This document shows, piece after piece, positions 9,708 through 19,062 of a DNA stretch of 64,000 nucleotides (its first letter is position 1; each line of letters opens with the position of its first letter). The DNA comes from Vibrio sp. RE88 (GTDB lineage Bacteria > Pseudomonadota > Gammaproteobacteria > Enterobacterales > Vibrionaceae): the NCBI RefSeq assembly GCF_013113835.1, contig NZ_VTYQ01000006.1, forward strand, positions 62,001-126,000. The letters run 5' to 3'. The translations under genes and the position numbers were made by a program. Under the pieces are notes generated by a model, which did not search any database, was not told the DNA's origin, and saw only the letters and a list, made by a program, of their open reading frames with translations.

Positions 9708-9779
9708 CTATCGACCGCCGCTTATGCTCACGCGATTACTCAAGAGCATTCGGCAACGTTTGGTTTGGAGCTAACGTCA

Positions 9780-10814
9780 ATGAAAAAATGGGCTACTTTT
9801 TTAGCTGGTAGTGCATGCGCGCTTTCACTGTTCTCAGGTTCAGTGCTCGCCGATGAAAACAAAGAATTGGTATTTATGAACTGGGGGCCATACATCAGTA
9901 GCAGCCTTCTGGAACAATTTACCAAGGAGACAGGTATTAAGGTTATCTACTCGACTTATGAGTCAAATGAAACCTTATACGCCAAGCTAAAGACACACAA
10001 TCAAGGTTACGATTTGGTTGTACCTTCGACGTATTTCGTCGCCAAAATGCGCGATGAAGGTATGCTGCAAAAAATCGATAAATCGAAGCTAAGCAACTTT
10101 AATAATCTGGACAAAAACTATCTGGATAAACCTTATGACCCTAACAATGACTACTCTATCCCTCACGTAGTTGCGATAACCGGCCTAGCGGTTAACGCCG
10201 ATATGTATGACCCGAACGATTTTCAGAGCTGGGCAGATTTGTGGAATCCAGAGCTTGAAGGTCAGGTCATGCTGATGGATGACACGCGTGAAGTGTTCCA
10301 TATTGCACTACGCAAACTGGGTTATTCGGGTAACTCAACCAATCCGAAGCAAATCGATGAAGCTTACGCTGAGCTGCAAAAATTAATGCCTAACGTACTA
10401 GTGTTTAACTCTGATAATCCGGGTGCACCCTATATGTCAGGCGAAGTCGGCGTAGGCATGCTGTGGAATGGTAGTGCGGCGGCGGCTCAAAGTGAAGGTA
10501 TGAACCTTAAACTGGTATTCCCTAAAGAGGGAGGAATTGGTTGGGTGGATAACTTTGCGATTTCATCCGGTGCAGTAAATGTAGATGCAGCGCATAAGAT
10601 GATCGATTTCCTTCTAAGATCTGAAATAGCTGAGCAAATCTCTCGTGACACTGGCTACCTAACCGCCGTTGAAGCGTCGAACGCGAAGTTTAAAGATGTT
10701 GCCCCGCTCTTCCCTTCTCAAGAAGATCTAGACCGTGTTGAATGGCAAGATGCTGTTGGCGATCTGACAGTGAAATACGAAGATTACTTCATGAAGCTGA
10801 AAGCGGGTCAATAA
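9780..10814 (+). CDS. potD: Spermidine/putrescine periplasmic binding protein PotD (copy 1)
   Basis: A 344-residue binding protein with a Sec signal peptide (MKKWATFLAGSACALSLFSGSVLA). The mature part starts ELVFMNWGPYIS, the typical PotD/PotF beginning (FYNWxxYI), and contains YDLVVPSTYFV and MLWNGSAAAA. The start at 9780 has GGAG at 9767-9770; a TTG at 9765 would prefix five unlikely residues. Paralogous to the next gene over the full length, with clear differences in the ligand-site region (HVVAITGLAV versus YIWGATGIGI), so the copies may differ in affinity or substrate. Confidence 0.93.
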   Translation: MKKWATFLAGSACALSLFSGSVLADENKELVFMNWGPYISSSLLEQFTKETGIKVIYSTYESNETLYAKLKTHNQGYDLVVPSTYFVAKMRDEGMLQKIDKSKLSNFNNLDKNYLDKPYDPNNDYSIPHVVAITGLAVNADMYDPNDFQSWADLWNPELEGQVMLMDDTREVFHIALRKLGYSGNSTNPKQIDEAYAELQKLMPNVLVFNSDNPGAPYMSGEVGVGMLWNGSAAAAQSEGMNLKLVFPKEGGIGWVDNFAISSGAVNVDAAHKMIDFLLRSEIAEQISRDTGYLTAVEASNAKFKDVAPLFPSQEDLDRVEWQDAVGDLTVKYEDYFMKLKAGQ

Positions 10815-10831
10815 GCATTCATTTTCTTCGA

Positions 10832-10858
10832 AATAGGCAGCATTAGCTGCCTATTTTC
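10832..10858 (+). terminator. Terminator between the two potD genes
   Basis: An 11-bp perfect stem AAATAGGCAGC/GCTGCCTATTT with loop ATTA, ending in TTTT. The second potD therefore probably has its own promoter in the 150 bases that follow. Confidence 0.8.
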
Positions 10859-10987
10859 GTTATTGGCTGATATAATTCTTTTCTGTATGGTTTGTCGTTA
10901 CGATAAACATCCTTACTCACGGCTTTATCTCCAAACATCGTCAGGGCTGACGGTTTACTGATTCAGCAAAAACAAAACGGAAAAAGA

Positions 10988-12025
10988 ATGAAAAGTAAAT
11001 TCTATGCAAGTGCACTTTGTGCAGCGACTTTAATCGCTTCACCTGCAATGGCTGCTGATCAAGAACTCTACTTCTACAACTGGTCTGAATACATTCCAAA
11101 CGAAGTTCTTGAAGACTTTACGAAAGAAACTGGAATCAAGGTTATTTACTCTACCTACGAGTCAAATGAAAGCATGTACGCCAAGCTTAAGACTCAAGGA
11201 GCGGGTTACGATTTAGTAGTACCGTCTACTTACTTCGTTTCTAAGATGCGTAAAGAAGGTATGCTGCAAGAAATCGATAAGAAAAAACTGTCGCATTTCG
11301 CTGACCTTGATACGAACTTCCTGAACAAGCCTTTCGACCCGAACAACAATTATTCTATCCCTTATATCTGGGGTGCGACTGGTATTGGTATTAACTCCGA
11401 CATGCTGGACAAGTCTTCCGTCACCAAATGGGATGACTTCTGGGACAGCAAATGGGAAGGTCAGTTGATGCTAATGGATGACTCACGTGAAGTTTTCCAT
11501 ATTGCATTGACTAAACTGGGTTACTCACCAAATACGACGAACCCAGACGAAATTAAAGCAGCCTACGAAGAACTGAAGAAGCTGATGCCAAATGTATTGG
11601 TGTTCAACTCAGACTTCCCAGCAAACCCATACTTAGCTGGTGAAGTGTCTCTAGGCATGCTGTGGAACGGCTCTGCTTACATGGCACGCCAAGAAGGTGC
11701 TTCGATTGATATTATCTGGCCCGAAAAAGGCACCATCTTCTGGATGGATAGCCTAGCGATTCCAGCAGAAGCGAAGAATGTGGATGCAGCTCATAAGATG
11801 ATCGACTTCCTTCTACGCCCAGAGAATGCAGCGAAGATCGCTCTTGAAATCGGTTACCCGACTCCAGTCGCGACCGCTCATAAACTGCTACCGGAAGAAT
11901 TTGCAAACGATCCAAGCATCTTCCCACCTCAAGAAGTGATGGACAGCGGTACTTGGCAAGACGAAGTCGGCGAAGCTAGTGTTCTTTACGACGAGTACTT
12001 CCAAAAGCTAAAAGTCGACAACTAA
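10988..12025 (+). CDS. potD: Spermidine/putrescine periplasmic binding protein PotD (copy 2)
   Basis: A 345-residue binding protein with a signal peptide (MKSKFYASALCAATLIASPAMA) and a mature start DQELYFYNWSEYIPNEVLEDF. It is closer to the canonical PotD start than copy 1. It shares long identical stretches with copy 1, such as TGIKVIYSTYESNE and LMPNVLVFNSD. The ATG has GGAAAAAG just upstream. Vibrios commonly carry two potD genes next to potABC; both would feed the same PotBC channel. Confidence 0.94.
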   Translation: MKSKFYASALCAATLIASPAMAADQELYFYNWSEYIPNEVLEDFTKETGIKVIYSTYESNESMYAKLKTQGAGYDLVVPSTYFVSKMRKEGMLQEIDKKKLSHFADLDTNFLNKPFDPNNNYSIPYIWGATGIGINSDMLDKSSVTKWDDFWDSKWEGQLMLMDDSREVFHIALTKLGYSPNTTNPDEIKAAYEELKKLMPNVLVFNSDFPANPYLAGEVSLGMLWNGSAYMARQEGASIDIIWPEKGTIFWMDSLAIPAEAKNVDAAHKMIDFLLRPENAAKIALEIGYPTPVATAHKLLPEEFANDPSIFPPQEVMDSGTWQDEVGEASVLYDEYFQKLKVDN

Positions 12026-12056
12026 AACGTAAACTCGTTTTCAGTTATATACTTTA

Positions 12057-12078
12057 TAAAGCGGCTCCGGCCGCTTTA
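12057..12078 (+). terminator. Terminator after the second potD
   Basis: A 9-bp perfect stem TAAAGCGGC/GCCGCTTTA with loop TCCG; the following bases (TTTGTTTTC) are T-rich. Confidence 0.7.
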
Positions 12079-12105
12079 TTTGTTTTCTCATGGATAGAGG
12101 ACGCT

Positions 12106-12900
12106 ATGATTGTAAGGTACAAAAGATTCCTGACTGGCTTCTGCGTGCTTTCCGGGCTTGCGATACTGGTTACGACAATCAGCTATCAAACCAACCCTGA
12201 GTCTTATAGTGACCTTCTTTTCGAGGCGAATACTTTATTCGTTCTTCTATTTATCTATTCCATCTCTCGGGAGCTGTACCGTAGCAATACCTTCCTAAAA
12301 TGGGGGCTAATACTGCTCGTTTTCAATCAAGCCTATGATATTTTGACGGAAATCCCCGTTTTAGACCAATGGACCGACAACAACGAATTTACTCATACTT
12401 TGATCGAAGATGGTGGGATTCAAATTGCTTACCTGCTAATTGCATTCGGCGTCACCCAGCTTTTTCGCCAAATGGGTGAACATGCTTACACCGATGAGCT
12501 AACGGGATTGTTTAACCGCAAAAAACTCTTCTCTATCGCTCGCCAGCAGTTCGATTTAATTTACATAGATTTAGACGGCCTAAAACAAATCAACGACACT
12601 CACGGGCACGCCAGTGGCGATTTAACCATTATCCGCTTCGCACAAGCAGTCAATGCATCGGTAAATCCAACGGATAAAGCGTTTCGCATCGGCGGAGATG
12701 AGTTTGTGATTGTGGTTGGCCCGGGAGAAGGTGAAGCCTTCATCGATAGAATCAAACAAGATCTGATTGAGGAGCAAGTCTTGTTTAGTTACGGCATTGA
12801 AGCTTCTACACCTGAAACCTTAAAAGAGAACCTGATAAAGACCGATAAAGCTATGTATGAAATGAAAAACTCTCAACGCAAACGCGCTGAGAGTGAATGA
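12106..12900 (+). CDS. Membrane-anchored diguanylate cyclase (GGDEF)
   Basis: A 264-residue protein. About four membrane segments occupy residues 1-125, followed by a GGDEF domain beginning YTDELTGLFNRKK. The active-site motif is intact (RIGGDEFVIV), and LIYIDLDGLKQINDTHGHASGD supplies the metal- and base-binding residues, so it should make c-di-GMP. The domain is short (about 135 residues), with a trimmed middle. It has its own Shine-Dalgarno (GAGGAC) and stands after the polyamine genes, a suggestive neighbour because polyamines control biofilm in vibrios; a direct link is inference. Confidence 0.88.
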   Translation: MIVRYKRFLTGFCVLSGLAILVTTISYQTNPESYSDLLFEANTLFVLLFIYSISRELYRSNTFLKWGLILLVFNQAYDILTEIPVLDQWTDNNEFTHTLIEDGGIQIAYLLIAFGVTQLFRQMGEHAYTDELTGLFNRKKLFSIARQQFDLIYIDLDGLKQINDTHGHASGDLTIIRFAQAVNASVNPTDKAFRIGGDEFVIVVGPGEGEAFIDRIKQDLIEEQVLFSYGIEASTPETLKENLIKTDKAMYEMKNSQRKRAESE

Positions 12901-12901
12901 G

Positions 12902-13639
12902 TTAAGCGTGTTTAACGTCTGGCTCTTGCAACGCTAGTATCTCTTCGACCAATTTAGGTACTTCGACACTGGCCTTGCCATAGCGTTTTTCTTCAAACTC
13001 GCTCTCAACCGCACTAGGTTCAAGGTTGATTTCAAGCGTATGCGCGCCATGCATTTTAGCATCGTGCACAAAACCTGCAGCTGGATATACGACCCCAGAC
13101 GTGCCAATCGAGATAAACAAATCGGCTTTTTCTAATGATTCGTAGATATCACCCATTCGTAAAGGCATTTCCCCGAACCAGACAACGTGAGGACGCATCT
13201 GAGAAGGAATCTGACAACAATGACACAAGTCACCGGTGTTAACTTCACCCTTCTCTTCAACAACCTGATTGGACTCACTACATCGTGCTTTCAGTAGCTC
13301 TCCATGCATATGAATTACATTCACACTACCACCACGCTCATGAAGGTTATCGATATTCTGTGTGATGATGGTTACTGTGCCCTCGAGTTCTTTTTCAAGA
13401 CGACCCAAAGCGAGATGCGCGGCATTGGGCACTATACCCTCTTCCTGTAATTTTAAACGGCGCTGATTGTAGAAGTCTTGCACGAGATCTGGGTTACGCT
13501 CAAACCCCTCGGGCGTTGCGACATCCTCAATACGGTGATCTTCCCATAAACCATCCTGAGCTCTAAAAGTTTGAATCCCTGACTCAGCCGAGATACCTGC
13601 ACCAGTAAGTATAACGACGTTTCGATACGGAAATTTCAT
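12902..13639 (-). CDS. cobB: NAD-dependent protein deacylase CobB (sirtuin)
   Basis: A 245-residue sirtuin. The NAD motif GAGISAESG is at 13-21, FRAQDGLW follows, TQNID at about 93-97, and the catalytic His is in IHMHGE (His112). Tyr57 and Arg60 (FYNQRR) are the residues that let class III sirtuins remove succinyl groups. A Cys-containing segment (ARCSES...LCHCCQ) forms the zinc site. It would deacylate lysines on metabolic enzymes such as acetyl-CoA synthetase. The gene converges on the GGDEF gene, ending one base after it. Confidence 0.95.
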   Translation of the reverse strand: MKFPYRNVVILTGAGISAESGIQTFRAQDGLWEDHRIEDVATPEGFERNPDLVQDFYNQRRLKLQEEGIVPNAAHLALGRLEKELEGTVTIITQNIDNLHERGGSVNVIHMHGELLKARCSESNQVVEEKGEVNTGDLCHCCQIPSQMRPHVVWFGEMPLRMGDIYESLEKADLFISIGTSGVVYPAAGFVHDAKMHGAHTLEINLEPSAVESEFEEKRYGKASVEVPKLVEEILALQEPDVKHA

Positions 13640-13764
13640 ACGACATTCCTTTCTCTTATGCTTTTTGCTAGCTTAGCACTTAGAGGTAAGCTTCAGAAGC
13701 TATTGGAATTAGACCATAGTCGCACCTGTTCAAGATCAACTGCATTTATGTGAAGTTACACAAA

Positions 13765-13786
13765 AACGCGACCCGAAGGTCGCGTT
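13765..13786 (-). terminator. Hairpin downstream of the small membrane protein gene
   Basis: A 9-bp perfect stem AACGCGACC/GGTCGCGTT with loop CGAA. Read on the minus strand it is followed by TTTTTGTG, so it would stop transcription coming from the fdh side. Confidence 0.7.
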
Positions 13787-13818
13787 GAAATACACCGTAT
13801 ATTTTATCTTCACCAGAA

Positions 13819-13850
13819 AGATATCGCCCTGAAACCTTAGGGCGATATTG
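13819..13850 (-). terminator. Second hairpin directly after the small membrane protein gene
   Basis: A 10-bp stem ATATCGCCCT/AGGGCGATAT with an 8-base loop; on the minus strand it is followed by CTTTCTGG. It stands in tandem with the hairpin at 13765. Confidence 0.55.
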
Positions 13851-13853
13851 GGT

Positions 13854-14270
13854 TTAAAGGTTCGGTCCTTTATTGAATGAAAACGGCTGATTCGCCCGTA
13901 GTTTGGTCATACCTTGATACATACGTACAAACCAGACAGCAATCGCTATTGCCCCAAAGAGCATACCTACATAGGGAATGTAGTAAGCGATATCATCAAT
14001 AATATGGTTCTGATACCAGTAATCATTCACGCCTTTCAAAACCCCATTAGACGTTGCGACAGTGATGATAAGAACAACGAAATAGATCAGATTGAGAAAG
14101 AAAGTACGAATCAAACCATAATAGTGTGAATCAATTACTTCTCCATCCTGACCTTTATCCAGCCTGTAACCCGCATAGACAATCGCTACAACACCTGAAA
14201 TCAAGCAAGTAAGTGGCGTAAAAATACTTAGGATGTACGCTATCCAAATTCCTTTATGAGGTTTGTTCAT
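13854..14270 (-). CDS. Small membrane protein (DUF4870/Tic20-like appearance)
   Basis: A 138-residue protein with about three to four membrane segments (GIWIAYILSIFTPLTCLISGVVAIVYA, FFLNLIYFVVLIITVA, YIPYVGMLFGAIAIAVWFV). The pattern resembles small DUF4870-like membrane proteins, but that is a guess from hydropathy. The gene overlaps the end of fdhC by 17 bases, so it is translated from the fdh transcript and may be an accessory of the formate dehydrogenase; no direct evidence. Confidence 0.65.
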   Translation of the reverse strand: MNKPHKGIWIAYILSIFTPLTCLISGVVAIVYAGYRLDKGQDGEVIDSHYYGLIRTFFLNLIYFVVLIITVATSNGVLKGVNDYWYQNHIIDDIAYYIPYVGMLFGAIAIAVWFVRMYQGMTKLRANQPFSFNKGPNL

Positions 14271-15300
14271 TGGTTTGCACTCCTTTTACGCTATCAAGCT
14301 CCGAAGCTCCTTGGTGCTCTTTCGCCTTCATTTCCTCGTACCACAGGTCATGATGTTCTTTTGCCCAAGTTTCATCGACTTCGCCCGTCACCATGCCTTC
14401 CAGTGCGCCTTCCATTCCAAACAAACCAATGTAGATATGGAAAATAAAGCCACAAATCAGGATCTGAGCAGCAACCATATGGACGAGATTCGACATCTCC
14501 ATATCACGTCGCGTTTGTCCGAAGATCGGGAAGTCCAGAACTAAGCCACTCAGCGCAACCGCGGTTCCAACTACGATAAGTAGCCAGAACAGAGCCTTTT
14601 CACCTGCATTGGAAAACTCAGCAGAAGGATGAGAGCCCTTGTGTTTACCGACCATGCCACCCAACTTCACAAACCAAACAAGGTCGACTTTCTTGAAGAT
14701 CGACTTGCGCCACCATTTCACTAGTACGCAAATCAGCAGCACATAGAAGATTGGCCCAATGTAGTTGTGGTATTGCTTGGCCAACATAATGATGAAACCC
14801 CACAACTCTGATGGAATGTACGGCTTAAGGAAGTGTTTACCGTAAACCAACATCAATCCACTAAAGGCTAATGTTAAGAACGTAAACGCCATACTCCAGT
14901 GCAATGCTCGATCAAATCGAGACCAACGCTTGATTTTTTTACCTGTTCTTGGCGCACTGAGCATCAGAGGGCCAATCACGATGTACATCAGTGTCACGAA
15001 CGCAATACTGCCAAAGATGGCGACTGCGCCTGCCGGAGACATCCACTTTTCTTTGAGAATGTACCAAGTCTGGCCGGGAGCACTGATCAGCATCCCATGC
15101 TCTGGGAATTGAGAAGTAGTGTAGCCCTCTTCTCCCTGACGAACCTGACGCCAGAAGTCCGCGCCAGCCAATTGAGACATTTCTCGTTGTGCAACATCAG
15201 CTTCTTTTTGCTCTGCCTGAGCAGGCAATGAAAAAGCAAACATTAATGCTGCCATGATCGACAGCATTAAAAGAGATGCACGTTTAAACATTGAAAACAT
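14254..15300 (-). CDS. fdhC: Formate dehydrogenase cytochrome b556 (gamma) subunit
   Basis: A 348-residue membrane subunit. It begins with a cleavable-looking signal (SIMAALMFAFSLPAQA), a periplasmic stretch and then about five membrane segments. His residues at RALHWSMAF, YHNYIGP and HMVAAQILICGFIFHIYIG fit the two heme b sites of FdoI/FdnI-type cytochromes. It passes electrons from the Fe-S subunit to quinone. Start ATG 15300 is chosen because GGAG sits seven bases upstream; a longer frame from a TTG at 15312 has no Shine-Dalgarno. Confidence 0.92.
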   Translation of the reverse strand: MFSMFKRASLLMLSIMAALMFAFSLPAQAEQKEADVAQREMSQLAGADFWRQVRQGEEGYTTSQFPEHGMLISAPGQTWYILKEKWMSPAGAVAIFGSIAFVTLMYIVIGPLMLSAPRTGKKIKRWSRFDRALHWSMAFTFLTLAFSGLMLVYGKHFLKPYIPSELWGFIIMLAKQYHNYIGPIFYVLLICVLVKWWRKSIFKKVDLVWFVKLGGMVGKHKGSHPSAEFSNAGEKALFWLLIVVGTAVALSGLVLDFPIFGQTRRDMEMSNLVHMVAAQILICGFIFHIYIGLFGMEGALEGMVTGEVDETWAKEHHDLWYEEMKAKEHQGASELDSVKGVQTNEQTS

Positions 15301-15314
15301 GACCATCTCCAACG

Positions 15315-15923
15315 TTAGCTTTTGGTGGCGTCGTAAGACAGGTCATTACCGTTCGTCCAGCCTGCGCCCTTCGCGCCACGCTCAACTACACGTTGACGGA
15401 AAATGTCCGAGACTTTCTCTGCATCACCCGCTAGCAAAGCTTTCGTTGAACACAAAGACGCACACATAGGCAGCTTACCTTCAGCAATGCGGTTTGCACC
15501 GTACTTCTGACGCTCTTCCACTGACCCTGCTTCGGTTTCAGGGCCACCAGCACAGAAAGTGCATTTGTCCATTTTTCCACGCTCGCCAAACGCTTCCTGC
15601 TTAGGAAACTGAGGTGCACCAAAAGGACAGGCAAACAAACAGTAACCACAACCGATACAAAGATCTTTGTTATGAAGCACAATGCCATCTTCGGTGTGTT
15701 CAAAGCAGTCTGCCGGGCACACCGCCATACAAGGTGCATCAGTACAGTGCATGCACGCTACTGAAATTGAGTTCTCGCCCGGTTCACCATCATTTAGTGT
15801 GACCACGCGACGACGCTGAATGCCCCACTCAAGCGCATCATCATTTTCGTTCTTACACGCAGTGACACAGCCGTTACATTCGATGCAGCGCTTGGTATCA
15901 CATAGGAATTTCATTCTAGCCAT
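15315..15923 (-). CDS. fdhB: Formate dehydrogenase iron-sulfur (beta) subunit
   Basis: A 202-residue ferredoxin-type subunit with four Cys clusters: CIECNGCVTAC, CMHCTDAPCMAVCP, CIGCGYCLFACP and CTFC...CASLC. These hold four [4Fe-4S] centres that pass electrons from FdhA to the cytochrome subunit. Shorter than E. coli FdoH (about 300 residues) because it lacks the C-terminal membrane anchor, as in the Fdh3B form common in vibrios and campylobacters. It lies 11 bases after fdhA and 14 bases before the fdhC start. Confidence 0.94.
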   Translation of the reverse strand: MARMKFLCDTKRCIECNGCVTACKNENDDALEWGIQRRRVVTLNDGEPGENSISVACMHCTDAPCMAVCPADCFEHTEDGIVLHNKDLCIGCGYCLFACPFGAPQFPKQEAFGERGKMDKCTFCAGGPETEAGSVEERQKYGANRIAEGKLPMCASLCSTKALLAGDAEKVSDIFRQRVVERGAKGAGWTNGNDLSYDATKS

Positions 15924-15934
15924 TGGTTAACTCC

Positions 15935-18790
15935 TTACGCTTTACGAATGTTACAGAGGGTGACTTTGGTTTCCTGCATCTGAGTGACAGGATCGTAGCC
16001 ATAGGTAGTGGCAATATTGGCGGAATCACCAATGACGTAAGGGTCCGTCCCTTCTGGGTATTTATCTCGTAAATCTTCACCCTGGAACTTGCCACCAAAG
16101 TGGAATGGGATAAATGCCATGCCCGGCTTCACTCGACGTGTCACCATCGCTTTGACGTGAATACGGCCTTTCTCGGCACCTTCAACCCAAACCATGTCTC
16201 CGTCGCGGAAACCAAGATCATTAGCATCTTTCGGGTTCACCTCAACAAACATTTCTTGTTGGAGTTCAGCAAGCCAAGGGTTTGAACGGGTCTCTTCACC
16301 GCCGCCTTCATATTCGACCAAGCGACCTGAAGTCAGGATGATCGGATACTCGCCAGATTTATCCTGATCCTGAATTGATTTGTACATGGTTGGAAGTCGG
16401 TAGATAGACTCACTGTCATCCCAAGTCGGATAATCCTCCACTAAATCTCGACGTGGCGTATACAACGGCTCACGGTGTAAAGGTACGCGGTCAGGGAATG
16501 TCCAGACGATGGCACGAGCTTTCGCGTTACCAAAAGGAATACATCCGTGCTTAATCGCAACCCGCTGAATGCCTCCAGACAAATCTGTCTTCCAGTTTTT
16601 GCCTTCTGCCGCGGCTTTTTCTTCAGCGGTTAGGTCATCCCACCACCCCAGAGATTTTAACAACTTATCGCTGAATTCCGGGTAGCCGTCTTCAATCTCA
16701 CTGCCTTTTGAGTAGCTGTCTTCCGCCAGAAGATTGTGGCCTTCATACTCAACACCATATCTTGCACGGAAGTTACCACCTCCCTCCGCAACTGGTTTGG
16801 AGGTATCATAGAGAATATGTGTCCCTGGGTGTTTCATTTCTGGGGTGCCCCAACACGGCCAAGGAAGTCCATAAGTATCACCATGTGCTGGGCCGCCTTC
16901 TGCCTCCAACGAGGTTTTATGGAAGGTGTGCCAGTTTTGCTGATGAGACTTCAAACGCTCTGGGCTTTGGCCGGTATATCCGATAGTCCACATCCCGCGG
17001 TTAAATTCGCGCGTGATATCTTCGATGACAGGCTGGTTGTTTTCGACTTTGACGTTTTTAAATAGCTGCTCAGCAAACCCGAGTTTCTTGGTCAGCAGAT
17101 ACATGATTTCGTGGTCAGGTTTGGAATCGAAAAGTGGTTCTACGACTTTGTCTCGCCACTGAATTGAACGGTTTGATGCTGTCACACTGCCGTGAGTTTC
17201 GAACTGCGTAGTCGCGGGAAGAAGGTACACGCCATCGGTGCGATCGTTCATGACCGCAGCTACCGTTGGGTAAGGGTCAACAATGACCATCATCTCCAGT
17301 TTCTTCATCGCAGTGCGCATTTCAACACCACGAGTCTGAGAGTTCACTGCGTGTCCCCAGTAAAACATTGCGCGGATATTATCCTTTTGCTCGATGTTGT
17401 CTTTGTTTTCAAGAACACCATCAATCCATCGCGAAACAGGAATCCCCATGTTGTTCATTGGCTTTTTGCCGCGGTATTCATTTTGATCGAAACGCTTCTG
17501 AACCCATTCGTGATCGAGCCCCCACACTTTCGACCAGTGCTTCCAGGCACCATCTGACAAGCCGTAATAGCCGGGCAAAGTATGCGACAAAACCCCAAGG
17601 TCGGTTGCGCCCTGAACATTGTCGTGACCACGGAAAATGTTTGCACCACCGCCGGATTTACCCATGTTGCCTAATGCGAGTTCCAACACACAATATGCAC
17701 GCGTATTGTTGTTCCCTGTCGTATGCTGAGTACCGCCCATACACCAGACAACACAACCCGGTCGATTTTCAGAAAGCAGCTTCGCGGTTTGGTATACATC
17801 CGCTTCAGTCACTCCCGTCACACGCTCTACTTCTGCTGGCGTCCATTTAGCGACTTCCTGACGGATTTCATCCATACCAAAAACGCGCTGACGAATGAAT
17901 TCTTTGTCTTCCCATTGATTGGCAAACACATGCCAAAGGATACCCCAGATAAACGCTACATCTGATCCTGGTCGAAGTGACACATAATGGTCAGATTTCG
18001 CAGCAGTGCGTGTTCGGCGTGGGTCTGCGACAACGATCTTACAGTTGTTCTTTTCTTTGGCGATTAAGATGTGCTGCATCGCTACAGGGTGAGCCTCTGC
18101 GGGGTTAGAACCAATGAACAGCATCGATTTGCAGTTGTGCATGTCATTGAACGAGTTGGTCATCGCTCCGTAACCCCAAGTGTTCGCTACCCCGGCAACC
18201 GTGGTCGAGTGACAAATACGCGCCTGATGGTCGACATTGTTTGTTCCCCACAATGAAGCCATTTTGCGGAACATGTAAGCCTGTTCATTGCTGTGCTTCG
18301 CACTGCCTAGCCAGTAGACAGAATCTGGACCTGAGTCTTTTCGGATATCCAGAATCTTATCGCCAATTTCTTCGATAGCCTGATCCCAAGAAAGCTTCTT
18401 CCACTTACCACCTTCCAGTTTCATCGGGTATTTCAAACGACGTTCACCGTGGCCGTGTTCACGCAAAGCTGCGCCTTTAGCGCAATGCCCGCCAGCGTTA
18501 AACGGGTGGTCGAATGCAGGCTCCTGACCTGTCCAAACCCCATCTTGAACTTCAGCGTAAATACCACAACCGACAGAACAGTGAGAACAAATCGTCCGCT
18601 TAACTTCGGTTTTCGCTTGAGGATCCACAGACTTTGCTTCTGCTTTTCTGATCATCCCTGGAGCAAACAATCCAGCGCCTACCACAGCGCCACCCGCCGC
18701 CAAGGAAGAGTTTCTCATGAATGCACGACGTGATACGCCAAGCGGGTTCCGTTCTTTGCTCACGCTGTCTGAGCGTTTGGTTAATTTCAT
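15935..18790 (-). CDS. fdhA: Formate dehydrogenase catalytic (alpha) subunit, molybdopterin enzyme with Cys active site
   Basis: A 951-residue molybdo(tungsto)pterin oxidoreductase exported by the Tat pathway (SRRAFMRNS at 20-28). The N-terminal [4Fe-4S] ligands are Cys68, Cys71, Cys75 and Cys103. The metal ligand is Cys193 in QARICHSTTVAG, encoded by TGT, where E. coli FdnG/FdoG have selenocysteine; His194 follows as expected. It oxidises formate to CO2 in the periplasm. It is expressed with the Tat mini-protein upstream and fdhB/fdhC downstream. No frameshift is visible over 2.86 kb. Confidence 0.96.
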   Translation of the reverse strand: MKLTKRSDSVSKERNPLGVSRRAFMRNSSLAAGGAVVGAGLFAPGMIRKAEAKSVDPQAKTEVKRTICSHCSVGCGIYAEVQDGVWTGQEPAFDHPFNAGGHCAKGAALREHGHGERRLKYPMKLEGGKWKKLSWDQAIEEIGDKILDIRKDSGPDSVYWLGSAKHSNEQAYMFRKMASLWGTNNVDHQARICHSTTVAGVANTWGYGAMTNSFNDMHNCKSMLFIGSNPAEAHPVAMQHILIAKEKNNCKIVVADPRRTRTAAKSDHYVSLRPGSDVAFIWGILWHVFANQWEDKEFIRQRVFGMDEIRQEVAKWTPAEVERVTGVTEADVYQTAKLLSENRPGCVVWCMGGTQHTTGNNNTRAYCVLELALGNMGKSGGGANIFRGHDNVQGATDLGVLSHTLPGYYGLSDGAWKHWSKVWGLDHEWVQKRFDQNEYRGKKPMNNMGIPVSRWIDGVLENKDNIEQKDNIRAMFYWGHAVNSQTRGVEMRTAMKKLEMMVIVDPYPTVAAVMNDRTDGVYLLPATTQFETHGSVTASNRSIQWRDKVVEPLFDSKPDHEIMYLLTKKLGFAEQLFKNVKVENNQPVIEDITREFNRGMWTIGYTGQSPERLKSHQQNWHTFHKTSLEAEGGPAHGDTYGLPWPCWGTPEMKHPGTHILYDTSKPVAEGGGNFRARYGVEYEGHNLLAEDSYSKGSEIEDGYPEFSDKLLKSLGWWDDLTAEEKAAAEGKNWKTDLSGGIQRVAIKHGCIPFGNAKARAIVWTFPDRVPLHREPLYTPRRDLVEDYPTWDDSESIYRLPTMYKSIQDQDKSGEYPIILTSGRLVEYEGGGEETRSNPWLAELQQEMFVEVNPKDANDLGFRDGDMVWVEGAEKGRIHVKAMVTRRVKPGMAFIPFHFGGKFQGEDLRDKYPEGTDPYVIGDSANIATTYGYDPVTQMQETKVTLCNIRKA

Positions 18791-18801
18791 TGCTCTGCTC
18801 C

Positions 18802-19002
18802 TTACAGCGTGTCGTAGTAATCACGAATATGTTGGGTTTCACGATAACCTTTTGATTTCGCGTTCTCTTTCTCCGGCTGTACAACTTCAGCCGCTGTCGC
18901 AGCATTGGCTGTTCCTGCAACGACAGCCCCGGCAACAGCAGCGGTAGTCAGCCCCTTTAAAAGGTCTCGACGGCTGGTATTAACATCTTTATTGTCTTTC
19001 AT
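18802..19002 (-). CDS. Twin-arginine signal mini-protein of formate dehydrogenase clusters
   Basis: A 66-residue protein with a Tat signal (NTSRRDLLKGLTTAAVAGAVVAG) and a short tail ending ETQHIRDYYDTL. This is the small formate-dehydrogenase-region Tat protein usually found directly before fdhA. Its role is not established; a helper in export or assembly of FdhA is assumed from its position 11 bases upstream of fdhA. Confidence 0.85.
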   Translation of the reverse strand: MKDNKDVNTSRRDLLKGLTTAAVAGAVVAGTANAATAAEVVQPEKENAKSKGYRETQHIRDYYDTL

Positions 19003-19062
19003 TTTGCTTCCTTACCAATAAGGTATCTGGAGACTGTTGTCTCTCTTCTCGACGTGAATGCT

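Noticed and set aside
17368..17850. 160-codon frame opposite fdhA
   Set aside because: Antisense shadow; the composition and absence of a start signal do not support a gene.
18190..18230. Possible selenocysteine codon in fdhA
   Set aside because: The codon at the active site is TGT (Cys); no in-frame TGA is present and the frame is continuous.
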